DNA from: Myotis daubentonii
Taxonomy: Eukaryota; Chordata; Mammalia; Chiroptera; Vespertilionidae
Assembly (NCBI RefSeq): GCF_963259705.1
Contig: NC_081853.1
Location: forward strand, 2,790,001 to 2,854,000
DNA length: 64,000 bases
Reading direction: 5' to 3'
Within the stretch, counting starts at the first letter, position 1. Every line of letters begins with the position of its first letter. The position numbers and the translations under genes were made by a program. Below are positions 1-9,875 of this stretch, in pieces. The notes under the pieces are model-generated. The model was not told the DNA's origin. It saw only the letters and a program-made list of their open reading frames with translations, and ran no database searches.

Positions 1-1085
1 TGGAGAGGGGTGTCGGGTTGCTGATGGAGCATGCGTTCAAGAGGGAAGGTCGAAGGTGGACAAGCCCCTGCTCTTGGAGGAAAAGGAGGAAAGGGCAGAG
101 GATGAGGATGTTGGCTGAGGGGGGTTCCTTTGGCCTCCCCATCGCGTTACCACACCGCTCCCTCAGCCACTGGAAACCACCGCCCACCCTTTCTGTCTAT
201 GTCACTGCCTAGGGCTGGCTCCACCCTGACGACAGTGCAGCAGGACATTGGATGACGCTGATGTTCAAATGTTTGGCCGCCCGCTGTGTGTCTGTGTGCT
301 GCTACTCCCCCATCTGCAGTGTGTGCTCTGAGGAAATGAGGGCTCCTCTGACCCGAGGGCCGGTGGGCGCTGGGCCTCAGTGCTCGGTAACACCACTCCT
401 CCTGCTTCCCAATGCAGGGACTGACGCGCTGTGTCCCGAGGACCTGCCAGGTGTACGCACGCCCTGTGGGCGGTTGAGCTCCCCGCTAGCTCTTGCTCTC
501 ACTTCTGCTTCTCTCCTGAGAAACACCTCTTTCCTTCACTTGGCTGTTTTCACAAAAACACCATCATTCTCCTGACCACTGGGGCTGGGATGGAAATTGA
601 GGAGCCTCACTGATGCTGCCTGAACTCTTCCAGTCACTCCCAGGCCTGGTCCTCCCTGCACGATCGCCCTCTCTCTCACTCACTCGCTCACTCACTCATG
701 CATCTATATGACAGCGAACTAGTTATCAACGGCCAGGTGTCCTGTTAGGTATGAGACATGGTGCCTGGCTTACAGTGAAGCATTCAGAAAACTGGGGTAC
801 AGTAGGAGGATGCTCTGTGGGTTCAGTGTGAACCTTGCGGGGGGGGGGGAGGGGGGGCTGTGGGAGCGTGCCTGTCCCTGACGCAATGGCCGGATTGTCT
901 GCACCAGCTCTTCAGCTTGAGCTGAGGGTTGAGGTTCAGTAGGAACGGGCGCCTTAAAGGCCCAGGCACAGGGCGGAGGGAAGGCGGGCAGGCCCCAGGA
1001 GCTCGGCTCCCAGTGTGGCTGCCCAGCGAGCGGGGGCGGGGACAGCGTTGGTGCTGCCAGAGAGCGAGGGGCTGTGGGCCTGGCC
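1..1085. other. Unique intronic sequence, no gene seen
   Basis: Moderately GC-rich unique sequence. A short CTCA-type simple repeat lies near 669-698 and a broken G run at 838-857. Short open frames are present but none is recognisable. No splice-site pair, RNA gene or transposon terminus stands out. Confidence 0.6.
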
Positions 1086-1480
1086 CAGCTCAGAAATAAA
1101 AGGAGATCCACATGAGGAATTTTTTTTTTAATTTATTTTTTTATTGCTTAAAGTATTACAAAGGGTATTACATATGTATCCATTTTATCCCCCCGCCCTA
1201 GACAGTCCCCTAGCCCACATGAGGAATTTTAACTTCTCTATTAGCCACAATTAAAAAGTGAAGAGAATCTGATATAAATTATAATATTTTATTTAATCCA
1301 ATTTATCCAAAATATCATCATTTCAACATGTAATCAATATTATAATTTATGAAAGACACTTTACATTCTTTTCTTTCATACTAATTCTGAAAAATCATCT
1401 TGATTTGGATATTAAAATTTCATCAGAAATACCTGATCTTTATTTAAATTTCATAAAATCAGTAGATTCACATAGAAGTT
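1086..1480 (+). mobile_element. Old hAT (Charlie-like) element, interrupted
   Basis: The sequence follows an old mammalian hAT family whose termini read like CAGCGCTGTCCAATAGAA. Recognisable stretches are the gagatccacatgaggaatttt block, tagccacaattaaaaag, and the core with tttatttaatccaat and catttcaacatgtaatcaat. The copy is degenerate and neither terminus is intact. It is split by a younger insertion at 1124-1214. Related copies lie at 48785-49247 and 53165-53378. The exact family name is not claimed. Confidence 0.6.
1124..1214 (-). mobile_element. Short retrotransposed insert, L1-type 3' end
   Basis: A roughly 90-bp insert is flanked by identical 16-bp copies of ccacatgaggaatttt (1108-1123 and 1215-1230), the length expected of L1-type target-primed insertion. 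It starts with a T-rich tract, so on the minus strand it ends in an A-rich tail preceded by AATAAA. The body (tattacaaagggtattacat region) resembles the 3' tail of a bat LINE-1, heavily 5' truncated. The family is a guess; the insertion itself is well supported. Confidence 0.7.
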
Positions 1481-1574
1481 ATTAAATACATACTTAAAGG
1501 TTTTCAATACCTGCTCTGAATATCAACTGTAAATTGGCGCTAATCTGCATTACAAGTGCACGTATGTTGAGTTC

Positions 1575-1860
1575 TGCTCTGCAGGCCACTGGCCGCGCCT
1601 GGGAGTTCGTTCCACACGGGAGGCCACGGGCCAAGGAGCCAGAGCCAGCCTGGGAGGCGCTTTCCTTCCCGCTGGAGTGGTGGGAGGCGGCCGCGTGCTC
1701 AGAAGCGAGGGCGGGGCGGCGGGTACGATTGGGCAGGAGGCGGAGTGCACGGGGACTGCCACGGGAGGCGAGCGAAGGCAGCCGCGGAACTTCTCATGGA
1801 GAACGTGGCCCCCTGCGAACCCGGGCATGGGACTGGGTAGAGGGAAGTCGTGGCCTCAGG
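1575..1860. promoter_or_regulatory. CpG-rich patch (possible CpG island)
   Basis: About 285 bases of GC-rich sequence with frequent CpG, including a NotI-type site gcggccgc at 1687-1694, sit directly after an AT-rich old transposon. CpG is depleted in most of the flanking intron, so this density suggests an unmethylated or recently GC-biased patch. There is no TATA box, clear exon or conserved protein beside it. It could be an internal regulatory element or only biased gene conversion. Confidence 0.3.
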
Positions 1861-3017
1861 TTTCAGGATGTCAAAGTAGAAGCGGGCAGAAGGTGGTGGA
1901 GGCCTGCCGTTCTGGAAGGATATTCTGGTGAACTCTAGTGATTCGGGGTCACTGGGCACAGGCAGGCGTGGGGGGACCCAGTGGTCTGGGGGTGCTTCAG
2001 GGCAGGGTCAGCGGCTGCCCACCAGGGGCCGTGTGCCCACGTGCTGTTCGGGGCACAGCAGCAGCCAGCTCTGCCCTGAGAAGCGGGACAGACACCCAGG
2101 GCCCCCAGAGTCAGCACGCTGTGGGGTCCTGAGGGTGGAACTCCAGGCCACAGGAAACATTTAAGAATGAGTCGGAGTTGAGCTCCTCAGAAGAGAGTGG
2201 AGACGCCCGTGGTGGAGGCAGAACCCCGCGAGCAGGAAGACCTGGAGGCAAAGGCGAGAGAGACAAGGTGCACAGCAGTGCATGTCTCCGAGGCCACGCG
2301 AGGAAAGGACGGAACGTGTCCGTGGGGTTTAGCAGGTGCAGGCACCTTAGCACAGGGCAGCCGCTCCAGGCGGCGGGAGGCGGGGGCCAGCCCAGGGCCA
2401 GGACCGGAGGAGGAGAGGGGGCGGGTGCGGGACGGAGTCTTTTCAGCAGCAGGAGAGGGACAGAGCCAGTGGCTGGCAGACTGTTCACACTGGCATTGGC
2501 ATGCCTACCTGAGTGCAGGGGAGGGAGCCGGAGGGAGCAGGTGCAGGGGGCAGGGGGCAGCCCTCTCTTCTTCGCCCCTTTCTTCTGCAGCGGTCAGCGC
2601 TGGGCCGAGTGTCCCAGTCTCCTGTCCTGGCTCTGCCACCGACTTCCTTTCCAGACCTTCCCGCGCCTGCTCAGGGAGCAGTCCGGCTCCGGTCCTTGCC
2701 CGCAGGCCTGGCACTGCCATCTCCAGGCACCTGTCCTCGTCCTACGCCAGCATGCCCTCCCTCAGCTGGGCCAGCCTCCTGGAAGCCAGCCCTGCCTTCA
2801 CTGCTAGGGTGCCCCCGGCCCATCGGGGGGCTCAGTTCAGGGGTCCTTGTGAAGTAGAAGTGCGAGCGGAGGTCATAGGTCACTAGCACTCAAAGGCACA
2901 GGGACATTTATTACTGAACAGGAGCCAGGACCCATTGCTTTGCTCTCATAATAAAAGCAGCACAGGTTTGCACGGACGGTTTCCCAGCCATGGCACAGGC
3001 ACAGGGCCTGGGTGATT
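1861..3017. other. GC-rich unique intronic sequence
   Basis: Several overlapping open frames exist on both strands, as expected where stop codons are rare in GC-rich DNA. None gives a recognisable protein and none has a convincing exon structure. No repeat family is obvious. Confidence 0.55.
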
Positions 3018-3140
3018 TCTGTGGTGGGGCCTGTATGGCAGGAGTGTTAGTGGCGCCCTTGGCTTCCCCCCAGCACCCCTTCCCCCAGTGGTGACAACCA
3101 GAAATGTCTCCAGACATTGCCAGAGGTGCCTGGGGCCTTG
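3018..3140 (-). mobile_element. MER20-like hAT fragment
   Basis: The block containing gtgacaacca, gaaatgtctcc and agacattgcc matches the diagnostic part of MER20, an ancient eutherian hAT-Charlie miniature element, in reverse orientation. Upstream, gcaggagtgttagtggc continues the similarity. The copy is diverged and its termini are not clear. MER20 copies sometimes act as enhancers in other mammals, but nothing here shows that. Confidence 0.7.
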
Positions 3141-4205
3141 CATTCTTGATAGTCAGATCCTAGGGAAGTGATCCTAAATATATATCTCATTTCAGGCAGC
3201 AATGAATGGCCACCACCCACTTTTGGCTGCTAACCAGGCTGCTAGGGACTGTCCTATTCCCCCAGCAATACTTCCGTTTGTAGAAGTCCGAGGGGTGCTC
3301 CAGGCGGGAGCTGACGGCTCAGCTAGCACGTGTTAAGAGCAGCGTCTGAACACAAACCATGCTTCACAGAACCTGCCTGCCCCCCTGCTCTGCCTGCCCC
3401 AGGTCACCCGCTGTTCTCTTTTGTCTTCCGGTCAGGGGTGGGCTGGTGCCAGTGAGGCCAGACTTCTCCCACCACAGTATCCACTGCTGGAAGGAAGCCC
3501 ACTTTTTGGAAAAGAACCACAACCTTGTGTTACATGGAGAGCGATGATGTCACAGTCGGTTTTGTATTTAAAGTGCACACACTCCTGGGAAGGGAGCACA
3601 GAGAAGGCGCGGTGGAGCTGGAGGGCTGTCGTGGGGCCGCACGCTGCCGGGCCGTGGCTGTGGTGGACGGAGGCCCCTCCGCCCTGGGTGGGCGCCCTCG
3701 GGGGTGGGGACTGGGCCCAGCCCTCGGATTCCTGTTCGGCCCAGCTTCCCCTGTTAAGGGCACTAATAATTAACCACTCTGTCCACAGTGTGAGGTCAGG
3801 TTGCGAGTCCTGGCTGCAGTTTTAGCATGTACTTTCTTGACTCCACCACACTGCACATACAGAGGAGAAATGCTGCTGAGAAGCCAGATCAGGGTTTCCT
3901 GTCGGCATCCGGCTCTGACGGGACAGTCGGAGGCTGTGGAGCAGGCGGGCGTGCAGGGGCCCTCCGCCCGCGCCAGGTGGTGGACGGGAGCTCATTCTCA
4001 TCGGTTACCGGACGCCAGCGCCGCCTCCCTCCGAGCAGTCGCTAGGGAAGTGCTGCTTTGCTGCTGCCGTGTCCCTCCTGTAGCAGGAGACGGCGGGGGG
4101 TATTGTTAAAAAGCAAGTCCCTGAGAGCACGTCCGTATTTTCCGACGGGCGGAGAGGATTCTGCGCTTGGGCATTTTCCGTAGCTTCCCACAGGTCCGGG
4201 TTTAT
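3141..4205. other. Unique intronic sequence, no gene seen
   Basis: GC-rich unique sequence with short unrelated open frames. I see no transposon termini, RNA gene or long tandem repeat. Confidence 0.55.
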
Positions 4206-4350
4206 GGGCTACCAGCAATCGCTGTGATTTACTGAGCACCTGCTACAGGCCAGGCGCTTGGCACAGATTAGCTTTGTGTGCTCCCAGAGCGCCCGGAAGT
4301 TTTCATGGGAACACTGACCACATTTCATCTCCTCATTTCTATGCTGAGTG
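4206..4350 (-). mobile_element. Probable MIR/L2 3'-end fragment
   Basis: The motif tttactgagcacctgctac followed by aggccaggcgcttggcacag is the reverse complement of the conserved MIR/L2 3' tail. The 3'-side similarity fades quickly. Old SINE or LINE2 debris of this kind is common in mammalian introns. Confidence 0.5.
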
Positions 4351-6061
4351 ATTAATGCGTGTCTTCTCCACTAGACAGCCGTCTCCAGGTGGATGGACCT
4401 GTGCCACTTGTTCTTCATTGTTGCCCCAAACTTACCACATACCCTGGAAGACAGTAGTTACAAAACAAACATTGCTGAGGACGCGTGGACCCAGATGCAG
4501 AGCAGGATAGGGTTAGAGACGAGGAGTGGACAGAGTGGATGGGTGGCTTGTTGAAAACTTGTCCATTGGCAGAGTGAGGGTCCAGTTCAAGTGTCAGGTG
4601 CCGTGGCTGCTCCCTTTCCTCCACACCCGCCTTCCCGGACGGCAGGAGGCTGCCGTCGCCGGGGCCCCTGGTTACGATGCCGATGGGCGTCCAGCAGGTG
4701 TGGATGGGCCGGAGGAGTGCGTTTCTACGTTTCCAGAAGCCACCAGGCCACTGTCCACAAGCCAGGGCTGTGTAGCTGAGGTCTGCGCAGCTGCAGTGCA
4801 GCAGCGGGAGCTTCCTGTCTGCGGGAGGCCTGGTGGTTCTGCTGGGAAAGCCCGGCGTGAGACAGAGCCCTCGCACCTGCACTGCCCGCGAAGGGAAGAC
4901 CAGGACCCGCTCCGGCGAACACCCTGCGCCTCCCTCCCTGGGCCGCCCAGGGGCCGGGTGATGCTGCTCAGGGGCCTGTCGCCTCCATCACGTCTCCCAC
5001 GGACACCGATGGTCCCACCATGTGTGCAGTCGTCTTGGAGGATGCCGTCACTGCCCGTGCGGTTGGTGCCCACTGCGGAGTCCTGGGCACGGCCAGCGCC
5101 AGCCCTCTTGTTGGCATGCTGCGGCAGCCTCTTCCTACATCCCTCCCTGGCTCAGCACTTTCTCCTGGCTCTTGAGAGAGAAGTAACGCAGTTGGGATAT
5201 TTAGCTGTCAGAGTTGGCGGGGAGGGCCCGTGGTCTGGTGTGACCAGGTGACACCACATCTGTGTGAGCAGGGGCCCCTCAGGTGGAGCTGGGAGGACTT
5301 CTCCCGGGGCAGTTAGAGCTCAGCCCCACCTGTCCTCTCGCCAGCCTCGTGCTGTTCCCCAGTCTCCCTGCTGACAGTGAGATGGTGTCTGAGTTCTCCA
5401 CTCTAGGCTCTGATTCTCCTCCTCCTTGGCTGTTCCCATCGGGACTCTCCATCACCTCGTGCCTGACTGGGGCCCGCTCTGCGTCAGGTCACATGGCATC
5501 TCCATGTTTGTGTGGAGGTGAGGTTGGAGGGCGCGGAGATACTGTGTTTTAATTGTATGGTAGTAAAAATGGAAGGGGCACTTTTAAAAACTATTTTAAC
5601 TCTGTATTCTGAAAGAAATCTTTCTTTATAGCACTCAGATGTGCTAAATGGTCATGAGGTGGTGTAATGAGATGAGGACCTACAAGTGGCAGGCGTCCTT
5701 GTACAGTATTATTGAAATCAGACTGGAAGCAAGTGGCAGACACCTGTTGTTTGTCTCCAGTCGCTTATTGAATGGCTTGCCTCATTCCCTTTGCCTGGGC
5801 AGACGCAGCTCAGAGATAGACGATGAACCAGGACTAGACCGCGGGCGGGATTTTCTTCAAGCAGAGACGTGGTTTGACATCTTTTGTCTTTTTACATTAG
5901 ATTTTCCCCTTTCATGTTATATTTTATTTGTTTGGTGCTGTTATATGGACTGTAAGCAATGTAAAACTGTAAGCGTATGCCTTTGGGTTGATAAGCTTCC
6001 CAAAGGAAGTGATTGCTGTGTACAAATATGGTGCGCCACAAACACAAAAGGTGGCTTGCAT
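4351..6061. other. Unique intron, GC-rich then AT-rich
   Basis: Positions 4500-5500 are GC-rich with a long open frame on the + strand (4526-5251) that encodes nothing recognisable. From about 5550 the sequence becomes AT-rich and CpG-poor, the composition usual for conserved non-coding intron. No exon is supported. Confidence 0.5.
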
Positions 6062-6093
6062 CATATATATGTGTATGTGTATGTGTATGTATA

Positions 6094-6124
<31 letters not shown>

Positions 6125-6133
6125 GTATATATT
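6062..6133. repeat. (TATGTG)n simple repeat
   Basis: About 70 bases alternate TATG and TGTATG in a purine-pyrimidine alternating tract. It is likely length-polymorphic. The open frames across it (repeating Cys-Met or Tyr-Val) are artefacts of the repeat. Confidence 0.9.
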
Positions 6134-6940
6134 CCCATTTTGTAATATCTTAGCATCATGGTCATTTTTTCCATTAAAATATACTGTATTATGTGAAATG
6201 ATACAATCTTTGAGGCATTTCCCATTATGTAGACACCATGCCTTTAAATTATAGCAATTGCTTAAGATTTTAAGGCAAAGTGGGCTCTTAGAAGTGTGAT
6301 TAATAGCAGGGAATGAGGCTAATGCTGGGTCATCAGTAGCACTCCATTACAAAAATGGTTGGACTAATAAAGCATCTATCTTTTTGACCAATAAAACATT
6401 TGAATGATATGCGTCCCGTTTTTGCCGGATAACGGTGACTTGATCCTGAATAAACCCTGAGCGTGTGCGGGCCTTGCCGGGGGCGCGGGCTTCGCAGCCA
6501 GGAGAGACCGGTGGGCCTCGGGTCCCTCCAGCTCTGAGCCCGTGCGCTCACTGGCGGCTGGAAGAGGGTTTTAGATGCTTCATAAATCATTCACCAGTTC
6601 TCATTATTGTGACCTGATGTTGAAGCACTTCCATTTCCAGTCTGTTTTAATCCTTCTGATAAAGCAGAGGGAAGTCTCCATTTGGTGCTAGTGTGTCTTT
6701 AATCTCGCTCTCCCAGTTGTAAGCTCGTTATTTAACAAAGGAGGAACATGGCTCCGCGCCGGCCTTTGTGGGGCAGGATCAGCCAGAGTTGAATAGCATT
6801 GGTCAGGCGGCCTTACCTTTATTTAAAAGTTTTTCTTTCCTGTAAAGGGATATATACAGGCTTCCCTGTGGCCAAGTGATAGAAAGTTTCTTCTGAAACA
6901 GATGTATGTTTGTCAAAAGTGGATAAACTTTAAAAATTGG
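6134..6940. other. AT-rich unique intronic sequence
   Basis: Mostly AT-rich, CpG-poor unique DNA without recognised repeats. It has the look of ordinary or conserved non-coding intron, and only alignment to other mammals could tell which. A GC-rich island of about 140 bases lies near 6450-6590. Confidence 0.45.
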
Positions 6941-7033
6941 GTTGGTGGAGGTGGAGGTGGGGGTGGGGGTGGGGGTGGGGGTGGGGGTGGGGGTGGAGGT
7001 GGAGGTGGAGGTGGAGGTGGAGGTGGAGGTGGA
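6941..7033. repeat. (GGTGGG/GGTGGA)n hexamer repeat
   Basis: A G-rich hexamer array has GGTGGG units in the centre and GGTGGA units on both flanks. The + strand carries many closely spaced G-runs and could form G-quadruplexes. The open frames over it (poly-Gly, Val-Glu, or Thr-Pro/Thr-Ser on the minus strand) are repeat artefacts. Confidence 0.92.
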
Positions 7034-7403
7034 GGGAGGCTTGGACGCGGGCTCGGTGCCCCTCGGCCGGTGGGCATGGCCACCCCGGAGGTCGGGCTGC
7101 AGGCTGATCCCAGAGAAGAGCTGTGGGAAGACCAAGCCTCTTTGGGACTTTCAGTTTTTAAAATCAGTTATCAAATAGGATAGAAAAGACTTCTTACTAC
7201 ATGGACCCTCTCCCATTTATTTTATTTTATGTATTTAGTAAAAAATGCTTTAAAATGTTGGGGTCTCTGGGGAACAAAATAAAAGAACTGGGCCCATGAG
7301 GTAAAACTACAGGTGTGTTGGGACAGGTGCCCCGCCACAGGGCAGCGCGGTCCGTCCATCCTGCCTGGGGAGGACCCAGTGGCACTCTGGGCACAGAGGC
7401 ATC
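7034..7403. other. Unique intronic spacer
   Basis: About 370 bases of mixed composition between a hexamer repeat and a hAT element. No gene or repeat is recognised. Confidence 0.5.
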
Positions 7404-7411
7404 CCTTAGGG

Positions 7412-7622
7412 CAGTGGTCGGCCAACTGCGGCTCGCGAGCCACATGCGGCTCTTTGGTCCCTTGAGTGTGGCTCTTCCACAAAATACCAACTTCTGCGCA
7501 CGGGCCACGAAGTTTCAATCGCACTATACATGCGCGCCCGCACGTGGTATTTTGTGGAAGAGCCACACTCAAGGGGCCAAAGAGCCGCATGTGGCTCGAG
7601 AGCCGCAGTTGGCCGACCACTG
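7412..7622. mobile_element. Palindromic non-autonomous hAT element
   Basis: A 211-bp element starts with CAGTGGTCGGCCAACTGCGG and ends in its reverse complement. It is flanked by an exact 8-bp target duplication, ccttaggg (7404-7411 and 7623-7630), diagnostic of hAT transposition. The arms 7412-7489 and 7545-7622 are 78 bp each and differ at only two positions by my reading, leaving a 55-base centre. The copy carries no transposase gene, so an autonomous hAT must have moved it. A transcript crossing it would fold into a very long hairpin. Confidence 0.93.
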
Positions 7623-7630
7623 CCTTAGGG

Positions 7631-9477
7631 TGAGCGGCCTACACGCTCCCGGGCTCAGCGACAGGCCTGGGCTCAGGGGAGCGGTCACAGGCTTTGGATT
7701 ACAGTTCGGTTTGTCCGCGCTGTTTATGGCCTTGTCCTGGTAGCCGTTCTCAGCGATAGGAAGTAGACGCGGTGCTCAGGGGTCCCTGGCGAACAGACGC
7801 AGTGCAGGGTGAGGGATGGAGGGTGCGGGCCGGCACCCTGCTCTGGCTCACTCCCCGTGGGCTCTTGCGTTTCGCAGCAGCACTGGGTCAGGCCCTCCCC
7901 TTCTCTCTGCCTCCTGGTCGTCTGGCCACAGGCGTGGAGAGTGAGCAGGAACTTGGTCCGGGGCCTAGAGCATTTGAGGAAGGGCCTCTGCAGAGCTTCC
8001 AGCTCCCGCCTTGCACCGTCGCTGGGAGCCAGCACGGCTGGGCCTGGGCTCCGGGAGTGGGCAGCCCGCGCCCCACCGGCCTTTCGAGGGCTGCGGAGGG
8101 CGAGGTCTCCATGTCCCCTCCCTGTGTCCATCCAGAGGCCTGCCAGGGCCCCGCGCCTGCAGCAGGCCCTCCTCTGACTGCGGGGCCGGGGCCTGCTGGC
8201 CTGGGAAGGGGCCCAGAGTTAGTAACGTTGTGCACTCACTGAGCTGGTGGCCTCTCAGGAGAGCTCGCTCCCTTCTGAGACTCAGGAACAAGCCACAGGA
8301 AACCAAACAAAAACAAAAGAAAACTGCGCTCTCTCCTTTGTGACTTTAGGTTTACAAAACAAAGATTAGACCTTGGAGCAGGAACCGCCAGCAACTTGGG
8401 GTTTCGGTGGAGCTGGGCTGGGACCGCTGGGGTGTTGCTTTTAGACAGAGATGGAAACTCCGGCGTCCGGCTGTGACCGATGTCACTGCAGAACCTCCTG
8501 GGTGTGCCTTTCTTCAGTGCAGCTCCGCCTCCCGGCGCTCCCCTGGCTCTCCAGTGCGTTCTGCTCTGCTCACCCTGAAAGTGCAGAACTTGAACAAAGC
8601 CATTCACTGGTTTTAAGTGTAAAATGTAGATTCCCAAATATCAATTACCAAATTGTTTTCCAAATATGTTTTGCTTATTAAATTCTAAGTAATGGAGGAA
8701 TGTTATTCACGCTTATCAAAATTAAGTAGCTAATAATGTTAAAGTATCTCTAAAAAAGATTCAAACTAATACTTTAATTGCAAATTATATACCTAAATAT
8801 CGTGTCTCCTAAGGCATGATAACTTTCTTACACAGTAGCTGTTTATATGTTAGTACACAGCAAGCAGACGTTCTGAAAATAAAACATTTTTTCACGACAT
8901 TTTCATTAGTGGGCCCATTAAACTTATTATTCACTCTTGGCTTTGAAAACCAGATTTCTTCCTTAGGCTGACAAAACGAACTCCTGAACATCAACTGATG
9001 ACTATTCTACATAATCTTTTTAACGGAAGAATTAGAACCTGGTACAGTTTAGTTTTTGCAGGTGGCTGAGAACCTATAAATCCGTGTGTGTGTGGACCCG
9101 GTGCACATAGCGGCGTCTCGGGGAGAATGGAAAATTGGTTTTCTTCTAGATGAAGCAGTCAAGGTCCGAGTCCTGTGTGACCCATACATTTCATTGATAA
9201 AAGATGAGCCTAGGAAATGAATGCAGTTACTCAAACAGGAAAACAGTACAGTCTTTTAAAGCTGTGACCAGACCCAGCCTTTGTAGTTTAAACCACGTGG
9301 ATGTTTTATTATCTCCAGCCCGGTGTAGGCTGAGCTCATTTGGGGTGGCCTCTTGTTTCTTATAGCCAAGCCTTTTACTTCTAAGTAATGTCCCCAGTAA
9401 AGAGTTAACCGGATCGCCCTGGCTTTGCTCTGGCTTATATGATGATGAGTAATGCGAGGTTGGTAACAGCAAATTGT
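7631..9477. other. Unique intron, GC-rich then AT-rich
   Basis: 7640-8600 is GC-rich with overlapping meaningless open frames. From 8620 the sequence is AT-rich and CpG-poor, resembling conserved non-coding DNA. The segment 8229-8278 recurs inverted at 10136-10185. No exon or RNA gene is supported. Confidence 0.5.
8229..8278 (+). repeat. Left copy of a 50-bp inverted repeat
   Basis: This segment (tgtgcactcactgagctggt onward to cccttctga) matches the reverse complement of 10136-10185 with only a few differences. I do not recognise the family. It may be a fragment of a short dispersed repeat. Confidence 0.7.
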
Positions 9478-9875
9478 TGTTTATAAGCAAACATGGCATT
9501 GTGCAAACAAGCGGGCCTGGTCTCCAACTGGTCTGATTTCATGGTGGCCAGCAGCTGATCTGTGTAACACACAGCCTTCCTGCCTCTAAACGTCAGAAGA
9601 ATGACTGTTTGTTTATCTTGCCTTCTTTGCAGCTGTTTACCCTGTAATGCATTTACCTCGACCTTGATTCCCGAGAGTGGCCCCTTTCTCCTCCCAGTTC
9701 TGTTTACATTAGTCCTGCCCCTGGTGTCACCTACGAAATCTGTTGATTATTCCACCTGGTTAATGTTAAATTACTCTTGTAAGATGATGTGTTTGTTCAT
9801 AAACATAAACGCCGGGCCCCTTGTTTACTGTACCCATGGCAGCGATCCTTATTCAACAAATACTGCTTTGTTTGC
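9478..9875. promoter_or_regulatory. Cluster of forkhead-type motifs
   Basis: Within about 400 bases there are TGTTTAC at 9634-9640, 9701-9707 and 9822-9828, TGTTTAT at 9478-9484 and 9610-9616, and its complement ATAAACA at 9799-9805. Weaker TGTTTGY-type sites lie at 9487-9493 and 9503-9509 (both on the minus strand), 9606-9612, 9790-9796 and 9869-9875. TGTTTAY is the core recognised by FOX proteins including the FOXP group. The surrounding sequence is unique and CpG-poor. A forkhead-bound enhancer inside a forkhead gene would fit autoregulation, but that is inference from motif density alone. Confidence 0.4.

Noticed and set aside
4526..5251. 241-codon open frame
   Set aside because: No recognisable protein family; stop-poor GC-rich sequence with equal frames on the other strand.
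6902..7183. Poly-glycine and Thr/Pro open frames
   Set aside because: They are translations of the GGTGGG hexamer repeat.
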